From: an uncultured Christensenellaceae bacterium
Lineage (GTDB): Bacteria; Bacillota; Clostridia; Christensenellales; Aristaeellaceae
Assembly (NCBI GenBank): GCA_905234985.1
Contig: CAJOJQ010000039.1
Location: 1-37,032 of the forward strand
DNA: 37,032 nucleotides
Reading direction: 5' to 3'
Numbering within the stretch: the first letter of the stretch is position 1; each line of letters opens with the position of its first letter. The translations under genes were made by a program, and so were the position numbers. The notes below the pieces were generated by a model. That model did not search any database. It saw only the letters and a list, made by a program, of their open reading frames with translations, and was not told where the DNA came from. This document shows, one piece after another, positions 1 to 8,352 of this stretch.

Positions 1-81
1 TCTCAACTTTTCGCCGCTTTGAGCACCTTGGCCGCGCTTACGCACGGAAAATTGGCCGACGCAACCTAATATCGGAGGTTA
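1..81. other. Unassigned left edge, junction before the repeat gene
   Basis: No gene can be assigned. All three forward frames here are short: one has a stop at 67-69 just before the repeat gene opens, one stops within the first 21 bases, and one runs through as about 30 residues and stops shortly inside the repeat gene. The repeat pattern of the downstream protein is already under way when its frame opens at 70, so this stretch looks like a break point, either a genomic rearrangement or a chimeric contig end. No promoter was recognised. Confidence 0.4.
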
Positions 82-3000
82 TTGGAGGTTGCCTATTATA
101 ATAAGTCCTGGCGGCCCGTGCGCAACGAGGAAACCCAGTACGCCTCCATCACGTTCCGCTATCAGGGCACGAATTCCGCCGACCCCGCCGTGTACGAAGC
201 GTACTTCGACGAAAACGGCCAGCCTTGCGAAGGAACCAACGGCGCTTACGCCAGGAGCATGGTGTACGGCGGCCCCCTCAACAGCCTGCTGCTGGAGGAA
301 GCGTTCTTCACCGCCGACGGCCAGAACGATACCAACGTGATCAATAACGCCCATCGCGTGGCGTACAGCTACGACGGCAAGCTGATGCAGACCGGCGTGC
401 GTTACTTCGGCCTGAACGACGCTCCGGTTGAAAGCCGCACCGGCGCGGCCACCGTGCTGCGGGAATACGATCAAAACGGCAATTTGCTGTGGGAAGCGTA
501 TTTCGGCACCGACGGCAAGCCCGTCACCGTGGGCGGCCAGTTCGCCCTGCAGGTACACACCTACGACAGCTTCGGCCACCATACCGGTGAAAAGTATTAC
601 GACGCCGACGGCGTGGCCCTCACCCAAGCGTCGGGCTATGCTTCCGTTCTCTACGCGTACGACGCCGACGGCAACATTACCGCCATCAGCTATTTCAATT
701 CCGAGGACGAGCTGACGCCGGTAAATGGGCGCGCCCATGTGGAACGCGCGTACGACGGCATGCACCAGATGGTGTACGAAGCGAACTTCGGCGCCGATTT
801 GAAGCCCATCCTGCTCAGCGACGGCTATTCCGCCCAGAAGTTAGCATACGATCCCCTCCTGGGCATTGCGACCCGGATCGACTATTTGGGCCTGGACGGT
901 CAGCCCATCCTGCTGGCCTCCGGCTATGCCGCTTACGAAGTGCAGTACGACGCCGACGGGAACCTGCTGCGGCGCGCGTACTACGGCGTAAATAACGAAC
1001 CCGTGTCCCCCGCCAGCGTGGGATATTCCTGGTTTGAACGCAAGGTGGACGGCGAAGGCCGCATCCTGGAGGAAGCGTACTATAACGAAGACGGCACGCT
1101 GCAAGTGAACCCTGATAACTACGCGGTCATGGCCTTTGCGTATGACGACGCGGAAAACAAAACCACCCTCACCTATTTGGGCGCGGACCGCCAGCCTGCC
1201 GATACCTACCTGGGCTTTGCCCGCAAGGAAACCGTGGCTGACGAAAACGGAAACACCCTGAGCGAAAGCTACTTTGACGCGCGGATGCAGCCCGTCGCCA
1301 TCGCGGACGGCTATCATCGGGCGGCGTTCACCTGGGATGCGGACGGCCATATGCTGTCCGAAGCCTATTTCGACGCCGCGGGCAAGCCTGTGGAGTGCCC
1401 CCAGGGCTACGCCTCCTTCCTGCGCGAATACGATGCCAAGGGCAACCTGGTGCGCGAGGTGTACTACGGCGCGGACGGACGCGTGGCCAAGGTCAGCGCG
1501 GGCGCCGCTGAAATCCGGCGGACTTACGACGATGAAAACCGTCTGCTCAGCGAAGCGTATTTCGACGAAACCGGCAAGCCCTACATGTATATGGGCAACT
1601 ACGCCGCGGTGGCGTACACCTATGACCGGAACGGCAACGTGCTGACCGAAGCGTATACCGGCCTGAACGGCGAACCCGTCGTCACCTCTAAGGGCTACGC
1701 CCTGAAAACCTGCACCTACGACGAAACCAATGACCTGCTGACCGAAGAATACACGGACGGCAAGGGCAATCTGCTCATGCAGAAGAGCGGCTACGCCCGG
1801 AAGGTGCAGACCTGGGACGCCCAGGGCTTCCTGACCAGCGAAGCGTTCTTTGGCGAGAATGGCCGGTACGTGCTGCAGAACGGCCGCTACAGCTTCGTTT
1901 CCTACAAGCGGGACGCCCACGGCAACTGCCTGGAGCAAGCCTGGTATTACTTTGAGGGCCAGCCCACCATCCTGCCCGACGGTTACAACCGGGTCACCCA
2001 TGAATACGACGCCGCCAACAACCGCGTCCGCTCCGTCTGGTATTTCAACGATCAGATCGTCATGATCGAAGGCGGCTATGCGGCTGCCCAGTACGAATAC
2101 GACGAATGGGGCCGGAAGACCAAGGAAAGCTATCTGGACGACGGCATGCGGCGAGTCATGGTCAAGCGCGGCTATTCCGCCATCGCCTATGTTTACGACA
2201 ACGCCGGAAACACCCTGGAAGTCCGTTATCTGAATGAAAAGGACGATCTGGTGCGCGTTCCCGAAGGGTTCAGCGTGTGGAAGCGCGAATACGACAAGTT
2301 CAACCACATGATCCTGGAGCAGTATCTGGACGAAAACGAACGGATCGCTTCTTTGACGCAGCGCGCCAGGGCCACCCGCAACGTGTACGACGCCCGCGGC
2401 CGCCTGATCCGCACGGACAACCTGAACGGCGCCCTGCAGCCCGTGGAAACCCAGTTCGGCTACGCTTCCATCGCCTACAGCTACGATATGCAGGATCGGA
2501 AGATCAGCCAGACCTACCTGAACACCAACGGATTCAGCGTCATGATTTCCTCCGGCTACGCCGGCATCCGCTACGAATACAGCGACCAGGGCAATATTTG
2601 GCGTTCCGTTTACCTGGATACCTTTGGCCAGCCCACCCTGTTCAAGGACGGCTACGCCGCGGTTCAGAATACCTACAACGAAAACAATTACCTGACCAAA
2701 ATCATCTATCTGGACGACCATTTCGTGCGCACCTATATCAGCGCCGGTTATTCCGGCATCCGGCGTACCGTGGATAAGAACGGCAACATCCTGACCGAAA
2801 CCTATCTGGATCATCAGGATATGCCCGTCGTCTGCTCCGCCGGGTATGCCACCCTGCGCAATACCTGGGATGGGCTGAATCGGGTCGTCAGGAAAGAATA
2901 CCTGAACGCGGACGGCCAGCCGGTCAGCCTGAGCGGCGGTTACAGCGCCGTGGGCTACGCTTACGATGACTGGAACAATCTGATCCGGCAGACCTACTAC

Positions 3001-4578
3001 GGCAAGGATGGCAGGCTCACCTGGTGCGCATCCGGTTACAGCGAAATCGTTTACAAGTATGACGACCGCAACCACTGCGTGGAGGAACGGCTGCTGAACA
3101 CCAAGGGCCAGCCCGCCATCCACACCTCCGGCCTCTACTCCTCCCTCACCCGGGACGTGGACGCGGACGGCAAAGTATTGTCCATCAAGTATTTTGACGC
3201 TTCGGGCAATCCCGTGCTGTACAGCAACGATTACGCGGAGATCCGCTACACCTATGATCTGGCGGGCCGTGAAACCTCCCGCAGTTACCACGACCGTTCC
3301 GGCAATCTGAAGGCCCGGCGTATGGGCTACGCGAAAAAGACCACGTCCTACAACTCCCTGGGCAACGTGGTCGAGGAAGCGTACTACGATACCGAAGACA
3401 ATCTGACCAACACCACCATGAACTACGCCGTTGTCCAGTATACCTACGACGAGTTGGGCAATAAGACTTCGGAAAGATATCTGGATACCCTGGCGCTGGG
3501 CGTCATTCCCGAAGGCTCGCTGTATTCCTATTCCTTCCTTGATTACGACGAGGAAAGCCGTCTGATCAGCGAAGAATACTACGACGATTTTGACGCTCTG
3601 GCCCCCTGCCGCGAGGGTTACGCCGCGCACTACATCACCTATGCCGAAAGCGGCCTCGTCGCGGAGGAATACTATCTGGATACCGACGGCCAGCCCTTCT
3701 GCCTCAACGGCTTCAGCAGGCGCGAGCTGGTGGAAGAGAACGCGGAAGAGCAGACCTATGTCATGCGCATCGCCGACGAAACGCTGGAGGAAGAGGCCTT
3801 CATCTATCGGATCGAAAAGTATGACCACTATGGCCGGGCGATCGAAACCAGCTACTTTGACAAGACCGGCAGCGCCGCCATGGGCGCCGAGGGCTGCAGC
3901 CGGGTGATCCGGGAATACACCAGCCGCGGCCAGATATCCCTGGAACGGTACTATGACGCCGCGGGCAACGCGGCCGCGGTCAAGGGCGCTTACGGGATCA
4001 GCAAGGAATACACCCCCTTCGGCAAGCTGGCGAAGGAAGTCTGGCTGGATATGAACGGCAATCCCGTGATGAACGCCGACGGCTACGCCGGTGTGGAGTA
4101 CGATTACGATCTGAGCGATTCCATCCGCGTGGAAAAATACTTCCTCTACTATCTGGACGAAAACGGCTATCACTGCGCCGCCGCCAACGGTGCCTGGGGC
4201 GTCAGCACCCTGTTCTACCCCATTACACAGGTGCATGAAATCACCTTCCTGGATGGAAACGGCAACGCTGTCATCGCGGCGGGCGGTTACGCCATCAAGG
4301 AATACGAGCAGGACGAGAACGGCAATATCACCTGGGAAGGCTACTTCGACGCGATCCACGCCCAGATCAACTGCCAGGATGGCTATGCCAGCGTTGAGCG
4401 CGGATACGACAGCGAAGGCCGCCTGATTTCCGAGCGTTACCTGAATCGGTATAACAAGCTGACCAACAACAAGGACGGCGTGGCGGGCTGGAACGGTTAT
4501 TACGACATGGACGGTACGCTGATCATCACGAACCGCTACGACGAGAACCGCAACGCCCTGCCCCTGGACAATCAGTAA
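82..4578 (+). CDS. Giant 32-residue YD/GN-repeat protein, N-terminus missing
   Basis: The 1498-residue product consists almost wholly of about 45 tandem units of 32 residues. A unit begins with YD, has a GN around position 5, then a hydrophobic-E-A-Y-Y/F stretch, a DGxPV turn and a GYA near position 25. The pattern recalls RHS/YD and other tyrosine-rich surface repeats, but the unit is longer than a classic YD repeat and I do not assign a family. No catalytic domain, anchor or transmembrane helix is visible, and there are very few cysteines. The only start near the frame opening is TTG at 82, just three bases after a GGAGG, which is poor spacing, and no signal peptide follows. The first residues already match the middle of a unit, so the true N-terminus with a likely secretion signal is probably lost. 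The LCP-like gene begins 15 bases downstream with its own good ribosome site, suggesting an operon. A structural, extracellular role is inference. Confidence 0.75.
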   Translation: MEVAYYNKSWRPVRNEETQYASITFRYQGTNSADPAVYEAYFDENGQPCEGTNGAYARSMVYGGPLNSLLLEEAFFTADGQNDTNVINNAHRVAYSYDGKLMQTGVRYFGLNDAPVESRTGAATVLREYDQNGNLLWEAYFGTDGKPVTVGGQFALQVHTYDSFGHHTGEKYYDADGVALTQASGYASVLYAYDADGNITAISYFNSEDELTPVNGRAHVERAYDGMHQMVYEANFGADLKPILLSDGYSAQKLAYDPLLGIATRIDYLGLDGQPILLASGYAAYEVQYDADGNLLRRAYYGVNNEPVSPASVGYSWFERKVDGEGRILEEAYYNEDGTLQVNPDNYAVMAFAYDDAENKTTLTYLGADRQPADTYLGFARKETVADENGNTLSESYFDARMQPVAIADGYHRAAFTWDADGHMLSEAYFDAAGKPVECPQGYASFLREYDAKGNLVREVYYGADGRVAKVSAGAAEIRRTYDDENRLLSEAYFDETGKPYMYMGNYAAVAYTYDRNGNVLTEAYTGLNGEPVVTSKGYALKTCTYDETNDLLTEEYTDGKGNLLMQKSGYARKVQTWDAQGFLTSEAFFGENGRYVLQNGRYSFVSYKRDAHGNCLEQAWYYFEGQPTILPDGYNRVTHEYDAANNRVRSVWYFNDQIVMIEGGYAAAQYEYDEWGRKTKESYLDDGMRRVMVKRGYSAIAYVYDNAGNTLEVRYLNEKDDLVRVPEGFSVWKREYDKFNHMILEQYLDENERIASLTQRARATRNVYDARGRLIRTDNLNGALQPVETQFGYASIAYSYDMQDRKISQTYLNTNGFSVMISSGYAGIRYEYSDQGNIWRSVYLDTFGQPTLFKDGYAAVQNTYNENNYLTKIIYLDDHFVRTYISAGYSGIRRTVDKNGNILTETYLDHQDMPVVCSAGYATLRNTWDGLNRVVRKEYLNADGQPVSLSGGYSAVGYAYDDWNNLIRQTYYGKDGRLTWCASGYSEIVYKYDDRNHCVEERLLNTKGQPAIHTSGLYSSLTRDVDADGKVLSIKYFDASGNPVLYSNDYAEIRYTYDLAGRETSRSYHDRSGNLKARRMGYAKKTTSYNSLGNVVEEAYYDTEDNLTNTTMNYAVVQYTYDELGNKTSERYLDTLALGVIPEGSLYSYSFLDYDEESRLISEEYYDDFDALAPCREGYAAHYITYAESGLVAEEYYLDTDGQPFCLNGFSRRELVEENAEEQTYVMRIADETLEEEAFIYRIEKYDHYGRAIETSYFDKTGSAAMGAEGCSRVIREYTSRGQISLERYYDAAGNAAAVKGAYGISKEYTPFGKLAKEVWLDMNGNPVMNADGYAGVEYDYDLSDSIRVEKYFLYYLDENGYHCAAANGAWGVSTLFYPITQVHEITFLDGNGNAVIAAGGYAIKEYEQDENGNITWEGYFDAIHAQINCQDGYASVERGYDSEGRLISERYLNRYNKLTNNKDGVAGWNGYYDMDGTLIITNRYDENRNALPLDNQ

Positions 4579-4593
4579 AGGAGGATCAAATTC

Positions 4594-5669
4594 ATGAAAA
4601 GGACGAAAATCCGTATGCCGCGCATAATGAAAACCTTGATCCCCAGATTGACGGCGCTTGTACTCGCCCTGTGCCTCCTGCCAGTGTTCGCGCTGGCGGA
4701 GGACGCGGGGAGCGACAGCGATTGGGTGAATTTCCTGCTGATCTGCAACGAAGGCATGAACAACGATAAGGGCAACGCCGGAAACACCATGATGCTCGTG
4801 GCCATGAATCCCGTGGTCGGCAAGATCCGCCTGATCATGTTCACCTGGGATACGTTCATCGATTATGAAGGCTACGACGTGCCCCAGAAGCTGGATATGC
4901 CCTACCGGAACAACGGCCCCGAAGAATGCATGAAGGTTTTCAACGCGAACTTCGGCATGAACATCGAGTATTACATGTCGCTGAACTATCTGAACCTGGC
5001 CAATCTGATCGACGAATACGGCGGCGTCTATGTGGATATCTCCCGCGCGGAACGCAACGCCCTGAACGGTATGGTGGCTTCCAAGAAGGCTTCTCTGGAA
5101 GCGCAGGTGGGCAGCGGCTTCCTGGGCCAGGCCATCGTGGAGATGCTGGCGCAGGAATACTACCTGACGGACTTTGGCCCCAACACCCATCTGAACGGCC
5201 TGCAGGCCGTGGGCTTCGGCTGGCTGCAATACGATTCCGTGTATAATTGCTGCACCCGTGAAGCCAAGGTGATCTCTAACCTGTTCGACAGCGTGGGCAA
5301 GGTCATCGCCGATCACGTGACCTTCTACACTAACGAAACCAGCGAACCCGAAAACGTACACGGCCGGGCCATCAACCTGGATAGCATTACGGAGGAAGAT
5401 TACCAGTTCATCCGCGAGCAGATGGACCCCATCTTCCGCATGTCCTTCAACAACCTGACGGAGGATAAGATCTATTCCATTTCCATCGCGCTGGCGCGGG
5501 TCGCTTATCAGGCTTCCCGGCAGGGCGTAGACCTGTTTGAATCCCTGCAATTCAAGGTTTTCCCTTGGAAGCAACGAAGCCGTACGACATCATCGCCGGA
5601 ACGAAGGGCCATCTGATCGATAAGGAAGCCAACATGGCGGAAATCAGACAATTCCTGGCTCAGGATTAA
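4594..5669 (+). CDS. Secreted LytR-CpsA-Psr-like protein, degenerate, frameshifted near the end
   Basis: AAGGAGG at 4578-4584 supports the ATG at 4594. A basic start and hydrophobic segment ending FALAED form a signal peptide (residues 1-36). The LCP fold is recognisable: the strand around LLICNEG, NTMMLVAMNP, a GGVYVDI segment and an LNGLQAVGF helix. LCP enzymes transfer wall polymers from lipid carriers using arginines in a PRDT-like motif and in an ARxR-like helix. Here these positions read FTWDT (Trp85) and FGWLQ (Trp210), so the pyrophosphate-binding arginines are gone and catalysis is doubtful. The uninterrupted frame ends at 5616 in a basic nonsense tail. Adding one base in the CCC run at about 5562-5564 gives a plausible ending with PYDIIAGTKGH and a stop at 5667-5669. 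This is a real frameshift or a sequencing error. Close linkage to the repeat gene suggests a shared cell-envelope role. Confidence 0.75.
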
Positions 5670-5759
5670 TACTGAAATGACCGCTTACATGTTCTGAATA
5701 ACAAGAAACCACAGCCCGAAGACTGAGATCCTCCGTCCCAGCCTCCGGGCCGCCCTTTT

Positions 5760-6040
5760 AGTTACCATTCACCCTGCGGGTTCATGGTAACGCGCGGGTG
5801 GGTATTGCATACCCCCCGCGTGCCCCCCGCACAGTTTTTCCTAAAATCTCTTCGAGATTTCCGGGCGGAAAAACCGCAAGGTAGAAAAATTTCTTCCAGT
5901 CGTCTGCGCTCCTTGCAGAAATTTTTCGTCCTCCCGGCGTACACGCCGCCGGTGCGGATTACAGTCAAGGGGCGTTCCCCTTGACAATCCCCCTCTGCGT
6001 ATTCCAGCTTCCGTTGGATTTTTGTTAGGTGAATAGTAAC
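5760..6040. repeat. Palindromic intergenic element with imperfect terminal inverted repeats
   Basis: The 14 bases at 5760-5773 (gttaccattcaccc) match the reverse complement of 6027-6040 at 12 of 14 positions, like the ends of a miniature element. Inside are several hairpins: 5844-5860 (aaatctc/gagattt), a perfect 11-base pair of arms at 5884-5894 and 5917-5927, and a perfect 9-base stem with a CGTT loop at 5964-5985. The left end also folds by itself (gttaccat/atggtaac, 5760-5790). The small open frames here change composition and look non-coding. The rest of the gap from 5670 to 5759 shows nothing clear beyond a weak hairpin around 5717-5752. A MITE-like repeat is my reading. Confidence 0.5.
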
Positions 6041-6081
6041 ACCCCTTTTCCGGAACTTTTTCACGATTTCAAGAAAAACGG

Positions 6082-6110
6082 TTGACAATTCGCCCCGGTT
6101 TAGGTATAAT
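6082..6110 (+). promoter_or_regulatory. Promoter of tRNA-Leu(GAG)
   Basis: TTGACA at 6082-6087 and TATAAT at 6105-6110 are separated by exactly 17 bases, a perfect housekeeping sigma-factor promoter 27 bases before the tRNA. Confidence 0.85.
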
Positions 6111-6137
6111 AATAGACGCTGTTTTACAGCATTTCCC

Positions 6138-6219
6138 GCGGTCGTGGCGGAATTGGCATACGCGCACGTTTGAGGGGCGTGTTCTTAACCGAGTACGGGT
6201 TCAAGTCCCGTCGACCGCA
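6138..6219 (+). tRNA. tRNA-Leu (anticodon GAG)
   Basis: The acceptor arms GCGGTCG (6138-6144) and CGACCGC (6212-6218) pair perfectly, followed by discriminator A at 6219. The anticodon stem CACGT/GCGTG encloses the loop TTGAGGG, giving anticodon GAG for CUC/CUU leucine codons. An extended variable region and the T-arm ACGGG-TTCAAGT-CCCGT are present, as expected for a class II leucine tRNA. The CCA end is not encoded. Confidence 0.93.
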
Positions 6220-6229
6220 CTGCTGAAAG

Positions 6230-6265
6230 CCTTGAAAGCATTACGCTTTCGGGGTTTTTCTTTTT
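6230..6265 (+). terminator. Terminator after tRNA-Leu(GAG)
   Basis: A 10-pair stem (CCTTGAAAGC with GCTTTCGGGG, two G-U pairs) around an ATTA-type loop is followed by TTTTTCTTTTT, a typical intrinsic terminator 11 bases past the tRNA. Confidence 0.8.
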
Positions 6266-6377
6266 GCGAAATGAAAAAACCTCCCGAAATGATCCCGGAG
6301 GCGGTAGCATTATTCACATTCTCGTGATATACTGAATGAAGACGTTGGTACACCTGATTTTCGCAAGGAGGCGCGCG

Positions 6378-6611
6378 ATGGCTGTTTCGTACAAAAAGCT
6401 GTTTCATTTGCTGGTTGACCGGGATATGACGGCTGTGCAGTTGCAGCAGCAGGCCGGTTACAGCGCAAATATCACCGCACGGCTCAGGAAAAACACATAT
6501 ATATCATTGGAATCCGTTGAAAAGATATGCCGGGCTTTGAACTGTAAGATAGAAGATATTGTGGAGTTTATCACGGTTCAAGCGGAAGGAGATAAAGGAA
6601 ATGGTCAATAA
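6378..6611 (+). CDS. Small XRE-family HTH regulator of the R-M operon
   Basis: I chose ATG 6378 because AAGGAGG lies at 6365-6371. An earlier in-frame start at 6336 lacks such a site. The 77-residue product is almost entirely a Cro/CI-type helix-turn-helix: a helix around YKKLFHLLVDRDMT, the HTH VQLQQQAGYSANITARLR, then a helix with ESVEKICRALNCKIEDIVEF, typical of the family. It overlaps the start of mod by 11 bases, so the two are surely cotranscribed. Stand-alone XRE proteins ahead of restriction-modification genes commonly act as transcriptional controllers that time methylase and nuclease synthesis. That role here is inference from position. Confidence 0.85.
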   Translation: MAVSYKKLFHLLVDRDMTAVQLQQQAGYSANITARLRKNTYISLESVEKICRALNCKIEDIVEFITVQAEGDKGNGQ

Positions 6612-8352
6612 ACTTGAATTGACGTGGTACGGCAAGGACGAGCCGATCGTCGTTGAGCCGAGAATCCTGATTGAGGATGCTGCCCGTTCAAACTGCGCTG
6701 CCGATCCCGATACGGAGAATATGCTGATCCACGGTGATAATCTGCTGGCCCTGAAAGCCTTGGAGAGTAAATACGCCGGGCGTATAAAGTGCATTTATAT
6801 TGATCCCCCATATAATACGGGGAGCGCTTTTGAACACTACGACGATAATCTTGAGCATAGCACCTGGCTAAATTTGATGCGCCCACGCCTGGAAATACTT
6901 TGGAATCTTCTATCAGACGATGGAAGTATTTGGATCAGCATTGATGACAATGAAGAAGCCTATTTAAAAGTAATGTGTGATGAGCTATTCGGAAGGTTTC
7001 ACTTTATTTCTAATATTGCATGGCAACGCACATATTCTACCAGAAATGACGCAAAAGGAATTGTAAACGAAGTAGAGCATATTCTCGTCTATGCAAAACG
7101 TGAGGATTGGCAGCCGAAGAAACTACCTCGAACAGCCGATATGGATAAGAAGTATAAGAATCCCGACGGCGATTCCGATCTATGGCGTTCAGATAACGCA
7201 TATGCAGCAGATGCCAATACTCATCAAGGAATGGTTTATGCAATTCAACACCCGTTTACTGGCGAGTTACTATATCCTTCTATTAGTTCCCACTGGAGAT
7301 ACTCGCAGGATGAAATGCTTTCTCATATGAATGGATGGTGTCCGTATGAATTACGTGATATAGACGATGGACAAAAAAGGGCTGAGATTTGTGGTGTAGG
7401 AGCAGACGAGGTTCGACAAGGGGTAAAAGCAATTATGCTTTCTAATCCAATAGAAGAATCTCGGAGGATTGCGCAAGTAGTTCTGAAAAAAGGCCCCTGG
7501 CCTCGTTTCTTTTTTAGTAAGAATGGGCAAGGAGGCATTGCTCGAAAAACATATCTTTCCGCCGTTGGCGATGTTCCGCCAACAAATCTGTTTGAATACA
7601 AAGATGTTGGGCACACGGATGAAGCGAAAAAAGAAATATTGAAACTGTTTGGTAATTCACCTTTTGCGACGCCAAAACCGGAACGGCTAATTGAACGTGT
7701 ACTTACTCTTGCATCCAATCCCGATGATCTCGTCCTTGACTCTTTCCTCGGCTCTGGCACCACGGCCGCCGTGGCGCATAAGATGAACAGACGGTATATC
7801 GGCATTGAAATGGGTGAACACGCCTATACGCATTGTAAGGTGCGCTTGGATAAGGTGATTTCCGGCGAGGATAAAGGCGGCATCACAAAATCCGCAGGAT
7901 GGACCAGCGGCGGCGGCTATCGCTTCTATGAGTTGGCCCCGTCGCTCATCAATGAGGATCAATTTGGCGAACCGGTCATTAACCCGGATTACAATGCGGA
8001 TATGCTGGCGGCGGCCATGGCGCTGCATGAGGGCTTTTCCTATCAGCCAAACAGCAGCTTGTTTTGGAAGCAGTCCGTCGGCAATGAAAACAGCTATCTG
8101 TTCGTCACCACGCGGCATCTGAACAGCCCCTTCCTCGATTCTATCCGGGATACGATGGCGGAAGGCGAATACCTGATCATCGCCTGCCGTTCCTTCGATC
8201 GAGGTTTGGAAAAGGCTTACGGCAATATCACGATCAAAAAGATTCCGCAAATGCTGTTGGATCGCTGCGAATTCGGGAAATCGGATTATAACCTGAATAT
8301 CGTTCGTCCCCCTGTGTATGATGACGATGAGGAGATGGCCTTTGATGAGTGA
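6601..8352 (+). CDS. mod: Type III restriction-modification methyltransferase (Mod)
   Basis: This is a 583-residue adenine-N6 DNA methyltransferase of the beta class. The catalytic motif DPPYNTG starts at Asp68, and the S-adenosylmethionine-binding motif FLGSG lies at residue 382, after the target-recognition region, as in Mod subunits. NMLIHGDNLLALK before the catalytic motif is the family's signature approach. Start ATG 6601 is preceded by AAGGAG and lies inside the end of the regulator gene; a start further upstream at 6559 would overlap more and has no better site. The 3' end overlaps res by eight bases. In type III systems Mod recognises the site, methylates one strand and is required by Res for cleavage. 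The middle part (about 6830-7720), including the presumed recognition domain, is visibly more AT-rich than both ends of the gene, suggesting a swapped recognition domain. Confidence 0.93.
   Translation: MVNKLELTWYGKDEPIVVEPRILIEDAARSNCAADPDTENMLIHGDNLLALKALESKYAGRIKCIYIDPPYNTGSAFEHYDDNLEHSTWLNLMRPRLEILWNLLSDDGSIWISIDDNEEAYLKVMCDELFGRFHFISNIAWQRTYSTRNDAKGIVNEVEHILVYAKREDWQPKKLPRTADMDKKYKNPDGDSDLWRSDNAYAADANTHQGMVYAIQHPFTGELLYPSISSHWRYSQDEMLSHMNGWCPYELRDIDDGQKRAEICGVGADEVRQGVKAIMLSNPIEESRRIAQVVLKKGPWPRFFFSKNGQGGIARKTYLSAVGDVPPTNLFEYKDVGHTDEAKKEILKLFGNSPFATPKPERLIERVLTLASNPDDLVLDSFLGSGTTAAVAHKMNRRYIGIEMGEHAYTHCKVRLDKVISGEDKGGITKSAGWTSGGGYRFYELAPSLINEDQFGEPVINPDYNADMLAAAMALHEGFSYQPNSSLFWKQSVGNENSYLFVTTRHLNSPFLDSIRDTMAEGEYLIIACRSFDRGLEKAYGNITIKKIPQMLLDRCEFGKSDYNLNIVRPPVYDDDEEMAFDE

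Noticed and set aside
82..4578. RHS/polymorphic toxin
   Set aside because: No RHS core motif, no conserved cleavage site and no variable C-terminal toxin or immunity gene downstream; the repeat period differs.
841..5574. 1577-residue open frame on the minus strand, antisense to the repeat gene
   Set aside because: It results from the codon bias and periodic composition of the plus-strand repeats; the product is low-complexity Val/His/Gly-rich without domains, and it runs across two real genes.
5762..6088. Small open frames (66 and 108 codons) in the tRNA upstream region
   Set aside because: They lie in the palindromic element, have no ribosome sites and no protein-like pattern.
6082..6327. 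An 81-codon frame running through tRNA-Leu
   Set aside because: The stretch is fully explained by a promoter, a tRNA and its terminator.
6601..8352. Phase-variable simple repeat tract in mod
   Set aside because: Many type III mod genes carry such tracts, but I see no long homopolymer or tandem short repeat in this one.
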